In this document: positions 16,175 to 28,498 of the stretch, piece by piece
Layout of the letters: each line of letters starts with the position of its first letter
Position numbering within the stretch: the stretch's first letter is position 1
Assembly (NCBI RefSeq): GCF_900176515.1
Contig: NZ_FWXV01000002.1
Location: forward strand, 310,001-374,000
Length of the DNA: 64,000 bases
Source: Kibdelosporangium aridum
GTDB lineage: Bacteria; Actinomycetota; Actinomycetes; Mycobacteriales; Pseudonocardiaceae
Direction of reading: 5' to 3'
The notes under the pieces: model-generated
The model's input: only the letters and a program-made list of their open reading frames with translations
What the model was told of the DNA's origin: nothing
The model's database searches: none
Program-made: the position numbers and the translations under genes

Positions 16175-16930
16175 ATGGCTTCACCCAAGGACAGATTCGT
16201 CACTGTGTACGGCCGCAAGCCGGTGCTGGAGGCGCTCGGCGACGCGACGCTGCAAGTGGACAAGGTCGTCCTTGCCGACACCGCGCGCGGCCCAGCCGCG
16301 CGCGAGATCCTCGACGCCGCCGCCGAGCGGGGCGTCGAGGTGCAACGCGCGTCGGCGCACCGTGTCAAGGTCCTGGCCGGCAACGGCAAGCAGGACCAAG
16401 GCGTGCTGGCTGACGTCGTCGCGCCGCGGATGAAGCTGCTTTCGGACGCGTTGTCCGGGCCACGGCCGCCGCGCGGCGTGCTGTTGCTTGACGGGATTAC
16501 GACGCCCGCGAACGTGGGCATGATCCTGCGCACCGCGACCGCCGCCGGGATGGGCGGGATCGTCGTGCCGCGGCGCGGGGTCGCGTCTATCGATCCGTTG
16601 GTCGTGAAGGCCTCCGCTGGAGTTGCTTTCCACGCGCCCGTGCTGCGCTGCGGCACGGCTGCCGAGGCCGCGTCGGAGCTGCGTTCGGCGGGATACCCGA
16701 TCTTCGGTTTGGCCGCGGACGCGCCGGCGTCGCTGTTCTCCGCCGATCTGCCGTCCCGGGTCGCGTTCGTCCTGGGCAGCGAAACGGCCGGAGTCAGCGA
16801 GGAAGTGGCCTCGCACGTGACTTCGTGGGTGTCGATCCCGATGCGCGGTGGCGTGGAATCACTGAACGTGGCGAGCGCGGCGGCAGTGCTGTGTTTCGAA
16901 CACCTCCGCCGCGACCCGGCGACATATTAA
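16175..16930 (+). CDS. SpoU/TrmH-family RNA 2'-O-ribose methyltransferase
   Basis: The 251-aa product starts at ATG 16175. It has an N-terminal substrate-binding domain (YGRKPVLEAL) and a C-terminal SPOUT knot with the three motifs: LLLDGITTPANVGMILRTA, FVLGSETAGVSEEV and SIPMRGGVESLNVASAAAV. It methylates ribose in rRNA or tRNA using S-adenosylmethionine; the target base is not predictable. It is divergent from the WS/DGAT-like gene with about 40 bp between starts. Confidence 0.92.
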   Translation: MASPKDRFVTVYGRKPVLEALGDATLQVDKVVLADTARGPAAREILDAAAERGVEVQRASAHRVKVLAGNGKQDQGVLADVVAPRMKLLSDALSGPRPPRGVLLLDGITTPANVGMILRTATAAGMGGIVVPRRGVASIDPLVVKASAGVAFHAPVLRCGTAAEAASELRSAGYPIFGLAADAPASLFSADLPSRVAFVLGSETAGVSEEVASHVTSWVSIPMRGGVESLNVASAAAVLCFEHLRRDPATY

Positions 16931-16934
16931 TATA

Positions 16935-17267
16935 TTAGCGTTCGTCTACGTGATAACCGACAACGCGAGCGACACTGAGCAAACCGCCCTGACATTCCGC
17001 ACTGGACGGACCAAAACCAGGCTCAACCCAATAGCCCAGTTCGTACCAGAAAGAAGAACCCGCGGCGCAGTGCGCGACCACCCGATATAGATAGGGTGGG
17101 TACGGCAAATAGTCGCAGAACACGGATATGCCCTGACCGGCGAGGATGCTGTATCTGTAGGCATCACAGTACGGCGGCGGCAGATCCCGTGCGGACGCCG
17201 GCAAGCCGATCATGATGGTTCCGACGGAAATGACAGAGGCAACTAAAGCAGCCAATTTCCTGCGCAT
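16935..17267 (-). CDS. Small secreted protein of unknown function
   Basis: The 110-aa product starts at ATG 17267 after AAAGGGGAGAG. It has a signal peptide (MRRKLAALVASVISV, ending about PASA) and a mature part rich in Tyr, Pro and Cys, with four cysteines that could form two disulfides. Base composition is visibly more AT-rich than the surroundings, and the intergenic DNA holds TTAATATATTAG. No family is recognised. The AT-richness suggests recent acquisition or weakly selected DNA. It ends 4 bp after the convergent methyltransferase gene. Confidence 0.65.
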   Translation of the reverse strand: MRRKLAALVASVISVGTIMIGLPASARDLPPPYCDAYRYSILAGQGISVFCDYLPYPPYLYRVVAHCAAGSSFWYELGYWVEPGFGPSSAECQGGLLSVARVVGYHVDER

Positions 17268-17493
17268 CTGCTCTCCCCTTTCGAAGCGATGACGAACCGA
17301 GCGTAACCACGCGCAGCAATTGCTGACAATTAACCGGGCAAGTGAAAATAAAACGCACCCGGTGACGTTCACTGCTCCAAAAGACTGATTACAGACGCGG
17401 CAGTGGTGTCATCCGGATGAGCGAACCTTGTCCGGGTTGGACGGTCCGGCGGCTCTGTTGGGCGAGAAGATCCGACAGGGGGAGACAACACCT

Positions 17494-17934
17494 TTGACCG
17501 CACCGACCCTCCGACCGCTGCACACCTACGAGCCGATCCGCGGCCAGATCCTCAAACCAGCCCCACGCCCGACGCCCGCGCCGCCAGTCGTACAACCGCA
17601 GGCCGCCCCGGACAACGCCCAGTTCACGCCGATGGTGACCAAGATCCTCGAAGTGCTGGACGGCCGCAGACCACTTGGGCACCTGACAGCACTGGTGGCT
17701 GAGTCCGTCTATCAGGCGACCGTCACCCGGCTACGGACAACACCGCCGGTGGGAATCCGCTACCAGCTGTCCTCGATCCATTGCAGCCAACCGGCTGTGG
17801 AGGTTGTCGAGGCTTGCGGGCTTGTGGAGACGGCTCATCACGGAGTTCGGGAGAGACGGGCTCATGCGCTGGCTTGTCGCTTCGAGCTTCGCGACGGGAG
17901 GTGGTGTTGCGTGTACTTCCGCATCCTGCGCTAG
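17494..17934 (+). CDS. Conserved actinobacterial protein of unknown function (DUF6459-like)
   Basis: The 146-aa product has a proline-rich N-terminus and a compact C-terminal domain with GRRPLGHLTALVAESVYQ, followed by SSIHCSQPAVEVVEACGLV and a final RFELRDGRWCCVYFRIL. I recall this pattern from proteins annotated DUF6459 that sit near secA in actinobacteria; the label is from memory. The TTG at 17494 follows CAGGGGGAG at good spacing; a TTG at 17428 is the longer alternative. Function is unknown. Its stop overlaps the convergent racemase gene by 4 bp. Confidence 0.72.
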   Translation: MTAPTLRPLHTYEPIRGQILKPAPRPTPAPPVVQPQAAPDNAQFTPMVTKILEVLDGRRPLGHLTALVAESVYQATVTRLRTTPPVGIRYQLSSIHCSQPAVEVVEACGLVETAHHGVRERRAHALACRFELRDGRWCCVYFRILR

Positions 17935-18707
17935 GTCTGCGGCCTCGGCGGGGTGGTTCCCCGGAGCCTTTGACCTGCGGTTCTAATCGGCGACAGAGTC
18001 CTCGGCGCGGCCTCCTGCCCTCCGAGGGCGATGTCGAGTGCGGCCTCGCAGTGCAGGGTGGTGGTCGGGAAGACCGGGACGTCGAGGTGCTCCTGGCTGA
18101 TGCTGAGTTCCAGCTCCGTGCAGCCCAGCACGATGCCCTCGGCTCCGTCGGCGACAAGCGATCGGGCAACGTCAAGCAGTCGATCTCGGGATGAGGACTC
18201 GACCTTTCCGACGCACAGCTCGTCGTAGATGATCCGTTGCACCACGCGCCGGTCCGTCTCGTCTGGGACGAGTGCTTTGATGCCATGCATCGCGAGCCGG
18301 TCGCGGTAGAAGGATTCCTCCATCGTGTACTTCGTCGCCAGCAAACCCACTCGGGTCACACCGGCGGCGTTGACCGCGTCGGCAGTGACGTCGCCGAGGT
18401 GCAGTACCGGGATTGTGACGGCGGCGGCGACCGAGTCGTAGACCTTGTGCATCGTGTTCGTTGCGATCAGGACGAACCGTGCTCCCGAGGCTTCCAGCGA
18501 TTTGGCCTCCTGTGCGAGCACTTGTGCTGCGCTGGACCAATCGCCGTCTGCTTGCATTCGGGCGATCGGCGCGAAGTCCACTGTGGCCACTCGCAGCCGG
18601 GCCGAATGCAGCCCGCCGAGCCGTGTCCGCACGCCTTCGTTCAGCAGGCGCAGGTACTCCGCCGTCGACTCCCAGCTCATGCCGCCGATGACTCCGATCA
18701 GTTCCAT
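17931..18707 (-). CDS. Aspartate/glutamate racemase family protein
   Basis: The 258-aa product from ATG 18707 begins MELIGVIGGMSWEST. The two catalytic cysteines of most family members fall in LIATNTMHKV and LGCTELEL: the second is present (Cys in GCTEL), but the first position is Thr (ATNTMHK), as in YgeA/RacX-type broad-spectrum racemases. A D-amino acid for wall or peptide use is a plausible product. It is divergent from a LysR-type gene, which probably regulates it. Confidence 0.88.
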   Translation of the reverse strand: MELIGVIGGMSWESTAEYLRLLNEGVRTRLGGLHSARLRVATVDFAPIARMQADGDWSSAAQVLAQEAKSLEASGARFVLIATNTMHKVYDSVAAAVTIPVLHLGDVTADAVNAAGVTRVGLLATKYTMEESFYRDRLAMHGIKALVPDETDRRVVQRIIYDELCVGKVESSSRDRLLDVARSLVADGAEGIVLGCTELELSISQEHLDVPVFPTTTLHCEAALDIALGGQEAAPRTLSPIRTAGQRLRGTTPPRPQT

Positions 18708-18753
18708 GCCTCCTACAGTGGCCAGCTGGATCTGTAAGAAAAAGAGCGAATTG

Positions 18754-18770
18754 GTGACGGCACCTGTCAC
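18754..18770. promoter_or_regulatory. Dyad between the racemase and LysR genes
   Basis: GTGAC and GTCAC are separated by 7 bases in the 73-bp divergent region, a position typical for a LysR-type operator. It overlaps an alternative GTG start (18754), which I therefore reject. Confidence 0.45.
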
Positions 18771-18780
18771 TATTCATGAC

Positions 18781-19715
18781 ATGCGGCCGCTGCTCGACCT
18801 CGATCCACGGAGCCTTGTCGTACTCCACCTCATCGAGCGCACCGGGTCGATGTCCGCCGCGGCACGGGAACTCGGCTGGACGCATCCGGCGATCAGCCAA
18901 CACGTGAAGCGGCTCGAACGGTCGGCCGGGTGTGTCCTGGTCGAACGGCATGGGCGCGGAGTCCGGCTCACCGCGGCCGGAGAGGTTCTCGGCCGTCACG
19001 CCGCCGAGATCACCGCCTCTCTGACCTCCGCCAGGGACTGTCTGCCTGATCTGGCACGTGGCCACGCACCAAGGCTTCGGGTGGCTGCGTTCCCGACCGC
19101 GTGCGCCACCCTGCTTGTCGACGCCATCACCTCGCTCACCGGCACCCAGGTCGATGTGCGACAGGCAGAACCACCCGAGGCCCTTGCGGCGCTGGCAGAC
19201 GGGTCGGTCGATGTAGCGATCACGTTCCACGACGAACCACCGCGGGGCGCGACGATCCTCGGACGTGATCCTGTCCTGGTCGCGGTGCCCCGTGCGCGTG
19301 CTCTGGCGTCGCAGGAAGCCATAGCCGTGCAGGATTTCGGCTCGACCACGGTCATCGCCGGATGCCCTGTCTGCCAGGAACGGTTCGTCCGTCACTGCGC
19401 ACGCGAGTCGTTCCGGCCCGTGCTGCACCATCAGGTGACCGACGACTACGTGCTGATGCAGGCGATGGTGGCGGCCGGCCAAGGCGTGGCCATCCTCCCT
19501 GGCCTTTCCCTCGCCGCCCACCGTCGACCCGACATCGTCGTGCTTCCGCTGGCCCCACCCCTGTACCGCGAGGTCGCAGTCTCACTTCCAGCCAAGCGCG
19601 CCATCCCGGCCTCCGCTCAGGACCTGCTCAACGCGCTGACGCGGCTGGCGTCCACGGCCCTGCACATGCCGATGGGGCGGCCCTGGTCAGGACCGCCCCA
19701 TCAGGATCGAACGGA

Positions 19716-19719
<4 letters not shown>
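18781..19719 (+). CDS. LysR-family transcriptional regulator
   Basis: The 312-aa product has a winged helix-turn-helix at residues 5-60 ([27 protein letters not shown]) and the two-lobe effector domain after it. It starts at the ATG at 18781. LysR regulators usually control the divergent gene in response to a small molecule, so the neighbouring racemase and an amino-acid or dipeptide effector are likely. Two cysteines in GCPVCQERF in the effector domain are unusual but not clearly functional. The last 17 codons lie in the 19671-19702 stem-loop, and the gene is convergent with secA. Confidence 0.9.
19671..19702. terminator. Stem-loop at the convergent LysR/secA ends
   Basis: GATGGGGCGG and CCGCCCCATC pair over a 12-base loop inside the LysR C-terminal codons, 14 bp past the secA stop. 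There is no U-tract, but the position suggests a secA transcript end. Confidence 0.5.
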
Positions 19720-23069
<3,350 letters not shown>

Positions 23070-23192
23070 GTTGCCTTGACCTCATAACGTGATCGACTGT
23101 GCGCCCGCCGACGGGGGCATCTCTCCCCCATCGTAGGGAACGCGCATGACGCGATGCACGGCCATGCGTCCTGACCGTGCTCCTCATAGAAC

Positions 23193-23229
23193 AACGCCTC
23201 GGAAGCCGAGGGGTTCCCGAGGCGGTGTT
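23193..23229 (-). terminator. Stem-loop downstream of hpf, upstream of secA
   Basis: AACGCCTCGG and CCGAGGCGGTGTT pair with one mismatched region; on the minus strand the stem is followed by TTGTTCT. It is the second of two stacked hairpins after hpf. Confidence 0.65.
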
Positions 23230-23259
23230 ATTCGTCTTCGCTCCCCCACACATACAAGA

Positions 23260-23290
23260 ACGCCCCGGAAGCCGCTGGCAACCGGGGCGT
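23260..23290 (-). terminator. Terminator of hpf
   Basis: ACGCCCCGG (23260-23268) pairs with CCGGGGCGT (23282-23290). On the minus strand it is followed by TCTTGTATG. It lies 21 bp past the hpf stop, so hpf and secA are separate transcripts. Confidence 0.75.
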
Positions 23291-23310
23291 CCTCCCTTAT
23301 CTGTGAGGTC

Positions 23311-23991
23311 CTAGGACATTCTGATGACGCCGTAGTCGAAGCCCTTGCGGCGGTAGACCACGCTCGGCCGGCCTGCGTCGGCGTCGAAGAAGAGGTAGAA
23401 GTCGTGCCCGACCAGTTCCATCTGGTAAAGGGCCTGGTCAACGCTCATCGGAGTCGCGGGGTGCTCCTTTTCCCGCACGATGCGACCTGGCCTGGGTTCT
23501 TCCAGACCGTCGTCCCAACGCTGCTCGGGTACGACACCCTCGTACTCCGGCGCTTCCAGCAGCGCGGTCTGCGCGGCACGCTGGCTGTTGGTCATGTTGC
23601 GCGCGCGCAGTTCCGGCGCAGCGTCAACGGAGCCGATCGCTGGCGAGGCAGTCGCCTCCGCCACTGAGGCCGGGCTACGTCGCCCGTGGTGCACGCGCCT
23701 GCGGTCATGCAGTCTGCGCAGCCGGTTCTCGAGCTTGTTCACCGCGGAGTCGAGCGCGGCGTAGAAGTCGCCCGCGCAGGCCTCGGAGCGGACGACGGGT
23801 CCGCGGACCTTGGCGGTGATCTCCACTCGCTGGCAGTTCTTCATCTGCCTGCGGTTGGGCTCATGGAACAACTCAACATCGAAGCGGATGACCTTCTTGT
23901 CGTACCGCTCCAGCCGGGCGAGCTTGTCCGAAACGTGTACCCGGTAATGATCGGGCACTTCGACGTTGCGCCCCTTAACGACGATGTCCAT
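23311..23991 (-). CDS. hpf: Long-form ribosome hibernation-promoting factor
   Basis: The 226-aa product has an N-terminal S30AE domain (about residues 1-105) with DIVVKGRNVEVPDHYRVHV and the KLERYDKKVI block, an Ala/Arg-rich linker, and a C-terminal dimerisation domain (about 165-226) with SVDQALYQMELVGHDFYLFF and PSVVYRRKGFDYGVIRMS. Long-form HPF joins 70S ribosomes into inactive 100S dimers in stationary phase or stress. It corresponds to Rv3241c, next to secA. Two stacked terminators follow. Confidence 0.95.
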   Translation of the reverse strand: MDIVVKGRNVEVPDHYRVHVSDKLARLERYDKKVIRFDVELFHEPNRRQMKNCQRVEITAKVRGPVVRSEACAGDFYAALDSAVNKLENRLRRLHDRRRVHHGRRSPASVAEATASPAIGSVDAAPELRARNMTNSQRAAQTALLEAPEYEGVVPEQRWDDGLEEPRPGRIVREKEHPATPMSVDQALYQMELVGHDFYLFFDADAGRPSVVYRRKGFDYGVIRMS

Positions 23992-24475
23992 ACACGACCT
24001 CCTCGCTGTTTTCTGCGAGCCATTTGATCGGCGAAAACATGGCGTCCGGGGTCCTGCCGAGCTGAGCCGTTGCCTCTGTGAGGCTCAACTCCCCGCCGGC
24101 GCCAGGGTCATGGGCTGATCGCCTCCTCCCTCATGCCGGGGCTGATAGCGCTGCACGTTAGCCCGGGTTGCGGTTCAGCAACAGTCCCCATGGCGGGCGA
24201 ACTCGCGCCGCGACGGAGAGTGACGCTGAGCACAGCAAAAGGCCCGTCGTGATACCGGAGTGTTGGCGGAGAGTCCACACGACGAGGGCGGTCTTCACCC
24301 TTGTGGAGGAGCGATCGGCCCAGCACAGTCGCTGTCCGGGCTGGCTCGGATGGGTCCCGCTGTCCCTCCAACGGGCCCACCGGCTGTTCATCCCGGCGTT
24401 CCATACCGTTTCAACGGCCGGAAGCCGATCTTGGTTCCCTGCCAGGATTCATCCATGTGGGGGTATGCAGCCGAT
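23992..24475. other. Gene-free region between comF and hpf
   Basis: This 484-bp stretch contains the presumed hpf promoter region at its left end. I see no convincing coding frame, RNA gene or repeat. A GGAATT-free, GC-rich sequence with several weak hairpins is present. The size is generous for a promoter, so a small RNA or leader is possible but unsupported. Confidence 0.45.
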
Positions 24476-25063
24476 CTAGGTAGCAGTCAGCGCCACAACG
24501 GCGGCGACGTCGGCTCCCGCCCTGGTGAGCGCCCTGCAACAGGCCGTAGCAGTGGCTCCGGTGGTGACAACATCATCGATCAAGATCACCGCACCGGCGA
24601 TCGGCTCGGAAATCAGCCGGCCCGCGAGGTTCAGCACCCGCTCGTCGGGATCGAGCCCCACGGAGTCCTTGGCCCTCCGGTCGAGCTTCAACACCGGGCG
24701 GACGGTGGCGGCCGTGTGGTCGGCGACCAGGCGCATGTGGTCGTAGCCGCGTTTGCGGATCGCGGCTGGTCTCGACGGCGCCGGGACCAGCGCGGCCTTC
24801 GGCAGATCGGTCAGCGCTTCGGTGAGCACGCTTCCGAAGTGGGCCGCGAGTTCTCTGCGGCCGCGCTCCTTGTACGCGATCACTGCCCTTCTTGCCGCGC
24901 CTTCGTATTCCGCCAGCGCATATATCGGAGGCGTCTCATGCGCGCGGCGCACAGGTTTGAGGCCAGTCATGCTGATCTTGCATCGGGCGCAGAGGGCGTC
25001 GCCGGGTTCGCCGCACCCCGCGCAGCACGACGGCACCAGCAGTTCCAGCAACGCCCGAAGCAC
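24476..25063 (-). CDS. comF: ComF-family phosphoribosyltransferase-like protein
   Basis: The 195-aa product has an N-terminal zinc-ribbon-like cysteine cluster (CCAGCGEPGDALCARC, residues 13-29) and a C-terminal type I phosphoribosyltransferase domain with the PRPP loop VILIDDVVTTGAT. In naturally competent bacteria ComF supports DNA uptake; in actinobacteria its role is undefined. It lies between lpqB and hpf, as Rv3242c does. The ATG at 25063 leaves about 48 bp after the lpqB stop, so it likely belongs to the mtr-lpqB transcript. Confidence 0.9.
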   Translation of the reverse strand: MLRALLELLVPSCCAGCGEPGDALCARCKISMTGLKPVRRAHETPPIYALAEYEGAARRAVIAYKERGRRELAAHFGSVLTEALTDLPKAALVPAPSRPAAIRKRGYDHMRLVADHTAATVRPVLKLDRRAKDSVGLDPDERVLNLAGRLISEPIAGAVILIDDVVTTGATATACCRALTRAGADVAAVVALTAT

Positions 25064-25111
25064 GGATCAGAAGATCCCACACCCCACCGACAGTTTCCGG
25101 CGCTTGGCTGG

Positions 25112-26842
25112 TCAGCCGGGATAGAACGGGCGCGCGGTCGGGCCTTGGGCCTGGCTTTGCGGGTGCGGGAGCCAGACCTGGCCGATGTCCGACGCCGTCC
25201 ACATCCCCACGGCGTCCGTCACGACGATCTGGCGGCTGGGCGCTGCCGTGATCGACGAGAGCGGCAAAGTCAGGTTCGCGAGGTTGTAGCGCTGCGCCTG
25301 GATCCCGTCGACCGGGACCTGCCAGACCGGGCCGGTCGGCGTGTTCGTGGCGACGACGAGCCTGCTCGGGTCGAGCCAGTCGACACCGACGACGTTCGTG
25401 ATCGACGGCAGCAGCTGCTTCGGCGCGGAGATCGCGACGTCCGTGGAGCCCGTGGACCGCACGACGGCGCCGACGAGGAGTTTGCCGTCGGCCACGACCG
25501 CGACACGGACGCCGTCGCGGGACAGGCGCAGTTCGGTGATCTTGCCGTACCTGTCGATCTCGGCCTGGTTGACCGGCAGCGGCAGCCAGGTTCCCTCGCG
25601 GTTGCGCACGGCTCGGATGATCGTGCCGTCCGCGACGACCCAGACCTCGTTGCCGATTTCGTTCGACGCCACCGGGTATTGCCAGGTCGGCCGGGTCATC
25701 TCGGTCGCGGTCCGCTGCTCGATCTGGCGCAGGCCTTCGTTGAGCCCGCCGACCCGCAGTTGCAGCTGGCCGCTGTTGAGGCGTTCGACGACCGCCAACT
25801 GTGAGCCGTCGACTGATTGGGCCGCGCTTTCCACGCGGTACTCGCCGGTTCCTGCCGGGTTGGTGATCGGCTTGCCGTCGCGCAGGTCCTTCACCCGGTT
25901 TCCGACCACCATCATCCCGGTCAGCTGGGCTCGTGGCGTCGTGCGGTCGCTGTCGGGCTGGATGTCGCTGACCTTCCAGTCCGGCTGGTCGGGCACCAGG
26001 GGCATGCCTTCGACCTGCAACCGGACCGTTGTCGTCGGGACGTCCTGCAGGGACAGCACGATCTGTGTGGCGATCGCGCGTTTGTCCTCAATGGTCAGAT
26101 TGCCGAGCATGCCGAGGTTCACGACGGTCGCGCCATCGCGCGACGACGATGTCACGTTCGTGCGTTGCACCGCTGACGAAGGTAAGGCGCTGCGGACCGC
26201 GCCCTGCAGCACCGTCGCAGGGCCTTGCAGGAGCAGGCTGACGATGTCGCTCGGCGACGGCCGCGGGGTGCCGGGCAGGTAGCGCTGGTCGGGGACCGGG
26301 ACTTCCCTTGACGCGTCGTAGAAGTAGAGCTTCACCGGCCGGTAGTAGTTGTTGAACGCCGAGATCGGGATGATCAGGCCGTTGTTCGGCGTCTCGCTGA
26401 TGCGCCACTGGCCGTCCTGGCGCACCAGCTTGACGATCCCGCTCTGCTGGCCGACCTGGACGTGGAACGACTTGCGCGAGTCCAGCCTTCCCTTGGTCGT
26501 CGACTTCACCTCGACGCTGGCGGTGTCCGGATCGGACTCCATGCCCTGCGTCTTGGGCACCGTGCTGAAGTCGTCCTCGACGATGGCCGGCTGGTTGTCC
26601 GGGCGCCACAGGCGTTTCGCCTCTTCGGTCAGATACGCCTCGGCCACCGCGGTGTCGCCGCTCGCCTCGATGAACCGGCGCACGACCATGATCGGATCGG
26701 CGTCGCGGTCGGGCAGCTGGACCTTCTGCTGTGGCTGCGACGCGGAACTCTGGATGACGTAGGCGTTGGTCTGCTCGGGAATGTTGGCGCAGGACGCGAC
26801 CAGCAGCACACAGCCCAAAGCCACGATCAGCCGGTGGATCAC
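25112..26842 (-). CDS. lpqB: Lipoprotein LpqB of the MtrAB system
   Basis: The 576-aa product starts with the GTG at 26842, overlapping the mtrB stop. It has a lipoprotein signal with LVASC (Cys18), a GerMN-like domain in the middle (about 190-330) and a C-terminal beta-propeller-like part (LRVGGLNEGL, WLDPSRLVVAT). LpqB binds the extracellular side of the MtrB sensor and tunes MtrA phosphorylation, influencing cell division and wall. The order mtrA-mtrB-lpqB-comF matches Rv3246c-Rv3242c. Confidence 0.95.
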   Translation of the reverse strand: MIHRLIVALGCVLLVASCANIPEQTNAYVIQSSASQPQQKVQLPDRDADPIMVVRRFIEASGDTAVAEAYLTEEAKRLWRPDNQPAIVEDDFSTVPKTQGMESDPDTASVEVKSTTKGRLDSRKSFHVQVGQQSGIVKLVRQDGQWRISETPNNGLIIPISAFNNYYRPVKLYFYDASREVPVPDQRYLPGTPRPSPSDIVSLLLQGPATVLQGAVRSALPSSAVQRTNVTSSSRDGATVVNLGMLGNLTIEDKRAIATQIVLSLQDVPTTTVRLQVEGMPLVPDQPDWKVSDIQPDSDRTTPRAQLTGMMVVGNRVKDLRDGKPITNPAGTGEYRVESAAQSVDGSQLAVVERLNSGQLQLRVGGLNEGLRQIEQRTATEMTRPTWQYPVASNEIGNEVWVVADGTIIRAVRNREGTWLPLPVNQAEIDRYGKITELRLSRDGVRVAVVADGKLLVGAVVRSTGSTDVAISAPKQLLPSITNVVGVDWLDPSRLVVATNTPTGPVWQVPVDGIQAQRYNLANLTLPLSSITAAPSRQIVVTDAVGMWTASDIGQVWLPHPQSQAQGPTARPFYPG

Positions 26843-28488
26843 CGGACCTCCTCCAGTGGTTCGGCGGGTACGTCGTCGTCCGGCCGCAACGGCAGCGGGC
26901 TCTCGCCCAGCTCGACGTCTTGCTGACGGGGCAACAACAAACGGAAGTTCGCGCCAAGCCCCGGCTCGCCCCACGCTTCAAGGCGGCCGCCGTGCAGCCG
27001 CGCGTCCTCGACACTGATCGCCAGGCCGAGGCCGGTGCCGCCGGTGTGGCGGTTACGGGACGGGTCGGCGCGCCAGAACCGGTTGAACACCAGGTCGGCC
27101 TCGCCGGGCCGCAGGCCGACGCCGTAGTCCCGGACGGTCACGGCGAGCGTGGAGTCGTTGAACGCCAGCCTGAGCCGGACCGGGTGGCCTTCGCCGTGGT
27201 CCACCGCGTTGGCCAGCAGGTTGCGCAGGATCCGTTCGATCCGGCGCGCGTCGACCTCGGCGGTCGCGGCCGCGGCGGGCAGTTCGAGTTCGATCCGGCT
27301 GCCCGCGTTCTCCGCGACCACCCGCACCGAGTCCAGCGCCCGCTTGGCGATCGCGCGGACGTCGGTGACCTCGGCGACGAGTTCCTCGACGCCCGCGTCC
27401 AGCCGGGAGATCTCCAGCAGGTCGCCGAGCAGCGATTCGAACCGGTCCAGCTCGTCCACCAGCAGCTCGGTCGACCGGGCCAGCCCGGCGGGGAACTGGG
27501 CGCGCGAGGCGTGCAGCACGTCCGCGGCCATCCGCACGGTCGTCAACGGGGTACGCAGCTCATGCGAGACGTCCGAGGTGAACCGGCGTTGCAGCTGGCC
27601 GAACTCCTCAAGCTGCCGGATCTGGTACTTGATGCTCTCGGCCATCTGGTTGTACGACTCGGCGAGCTTGGCCACGTCGTCCTCGCCGACCACGGCCATG
27701 CGTTCGTCCAGCTCACCTGTGGCGAACCGTTCCGCGGCCTCGGCCGCTCGCCGGACCGGCCGGACGACCTGCCTGGTCACCAGGTTGGCGACGCCCGCCA
27801 GCAGCACCAGCAGCACGAGCCCGCCGACGACCAGCGTGCTCTGCACGACGCTGATGGTGTTCTGCTCGGCGGTCAACGGGAACAGCAGGTAGAGCTGCAA
27901 CGGCCGGTTCGCGCTGGTCACCGGCGCCCCGACGAACAGGAACGTGGTGCGCGCGCCGCCGCGGTCGACCGTGGCGATCTGGCGCGCCAGCTGGCCGTTC
28001 TGCACGAACGCGCGCAGCGACTCCGGCACGTCGGAGTAGTTCGAGCCGGCTTGGATGCTGTCCGGGACGCCCCTGCCGTCGTAGGCGATGATCGGGTCGA
28101 ACGCGCCCGCGACCGTCTCGGTGCCCTCCTCGTCCGCCGACGAACTGGACAGCTTGTTGACCGCGCCGCTGAGACGCTCGCGGAAGCCGTCGGACAGCAC
28201 GTTCACGCCGAGCAGCTCGCGGTTGGCGGTGGCCACCGCGGCATGCGTCTCGGCGATCGCGGCTTCCTGCTTCGACGACAGCAGCCGGTCGGTGATCTGG
28301 TTCTGCAGGACCATGCCCAGCACGAACACCACCGCCGACGACAGCGCGAGCGTGCTCACCACGACCCTGACCTGCAGCGAACGCCGCCACAGCTCACTGA
28401 ACGCGACGGCCCGCTCGCGGCCGAACGCCACCGCGCGGCCCAGCTGCCGGATCACCAACCGGCTGGACCGCGCGAAAAAACGCCTCAT
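26839..28488 (-). CDS. mtrB: Sensor histidine kinase MtrB
   Basis: The 549-aa protein has a short cytoplasmic N-terminus, TM1 at about 41-62, an extracellular loop to about 212, TM2 at about 213-238 and a HAMP domain. Then comes the phospho-acceptor His309 in SDVSHELRTPLTTVRM and a HATPase domain with NLLANAVDHG, DYGVGLRPGE and GTGLGLAIS. It phosphorylates MtrA and responds to envelope or osmotic state. It starts 10 bp after mtrA, and its stop overlaps the lpqB start. Confidence 0.95.
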   Translation of the reverse strand: MRRFFARSSRLVIRQLGRAVAFGRERAVAFSELWRRSLQVRVVVSTLALSSAVVFVLGMVLQNQITDRLLSSKQEAAIAETHAAVATANRELLGVNVLSDGFRERLSGAVNKLSSSSADEEGTETVAGAFDPIIAYDGRGVPDSIQAGSNYSDVPESLRAFVQNGQLARQIATVDRGGARTTFLFVGAPVTSANRPLQLYLLFPLTAEQNTISVVQSTLVVGGLVLLVLLAGVANLVTRQVVRPVRRAAEAAERFATGELDERMAVVGEDDVAKLAESYNQMAESIKYQIRQLEEFGQLQRRFTSDVSHELRTPLTTVRMAADVLHASRAQFPAGLARSTELLVDELDRFESLLGDLLEISRLDAGVEELVAEVTDVRAIAKRALDSVRVVAENAGSRIELELPAAAATAEVDARRIERILRNLLANAVDHGEGHPVRLRLAFNDSTLAVTVRDYGVGLRPGEADLVFNRFWRADPSRNRHTGGTGLGLAISVEDARLHGGRLEAWGEPGLGANFRLLLPRQQDVELGESPLPLRPDDDVPAEPLEEVR

Positions 28489-28498
28489 GGGCCCAGTA

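Noticed and set aside
18754..18780. GTG 18754 as LysR start
   Set aside because: It lies in the dyad and has no ribosome-binding site; the ATG at 18781 fits the family start.
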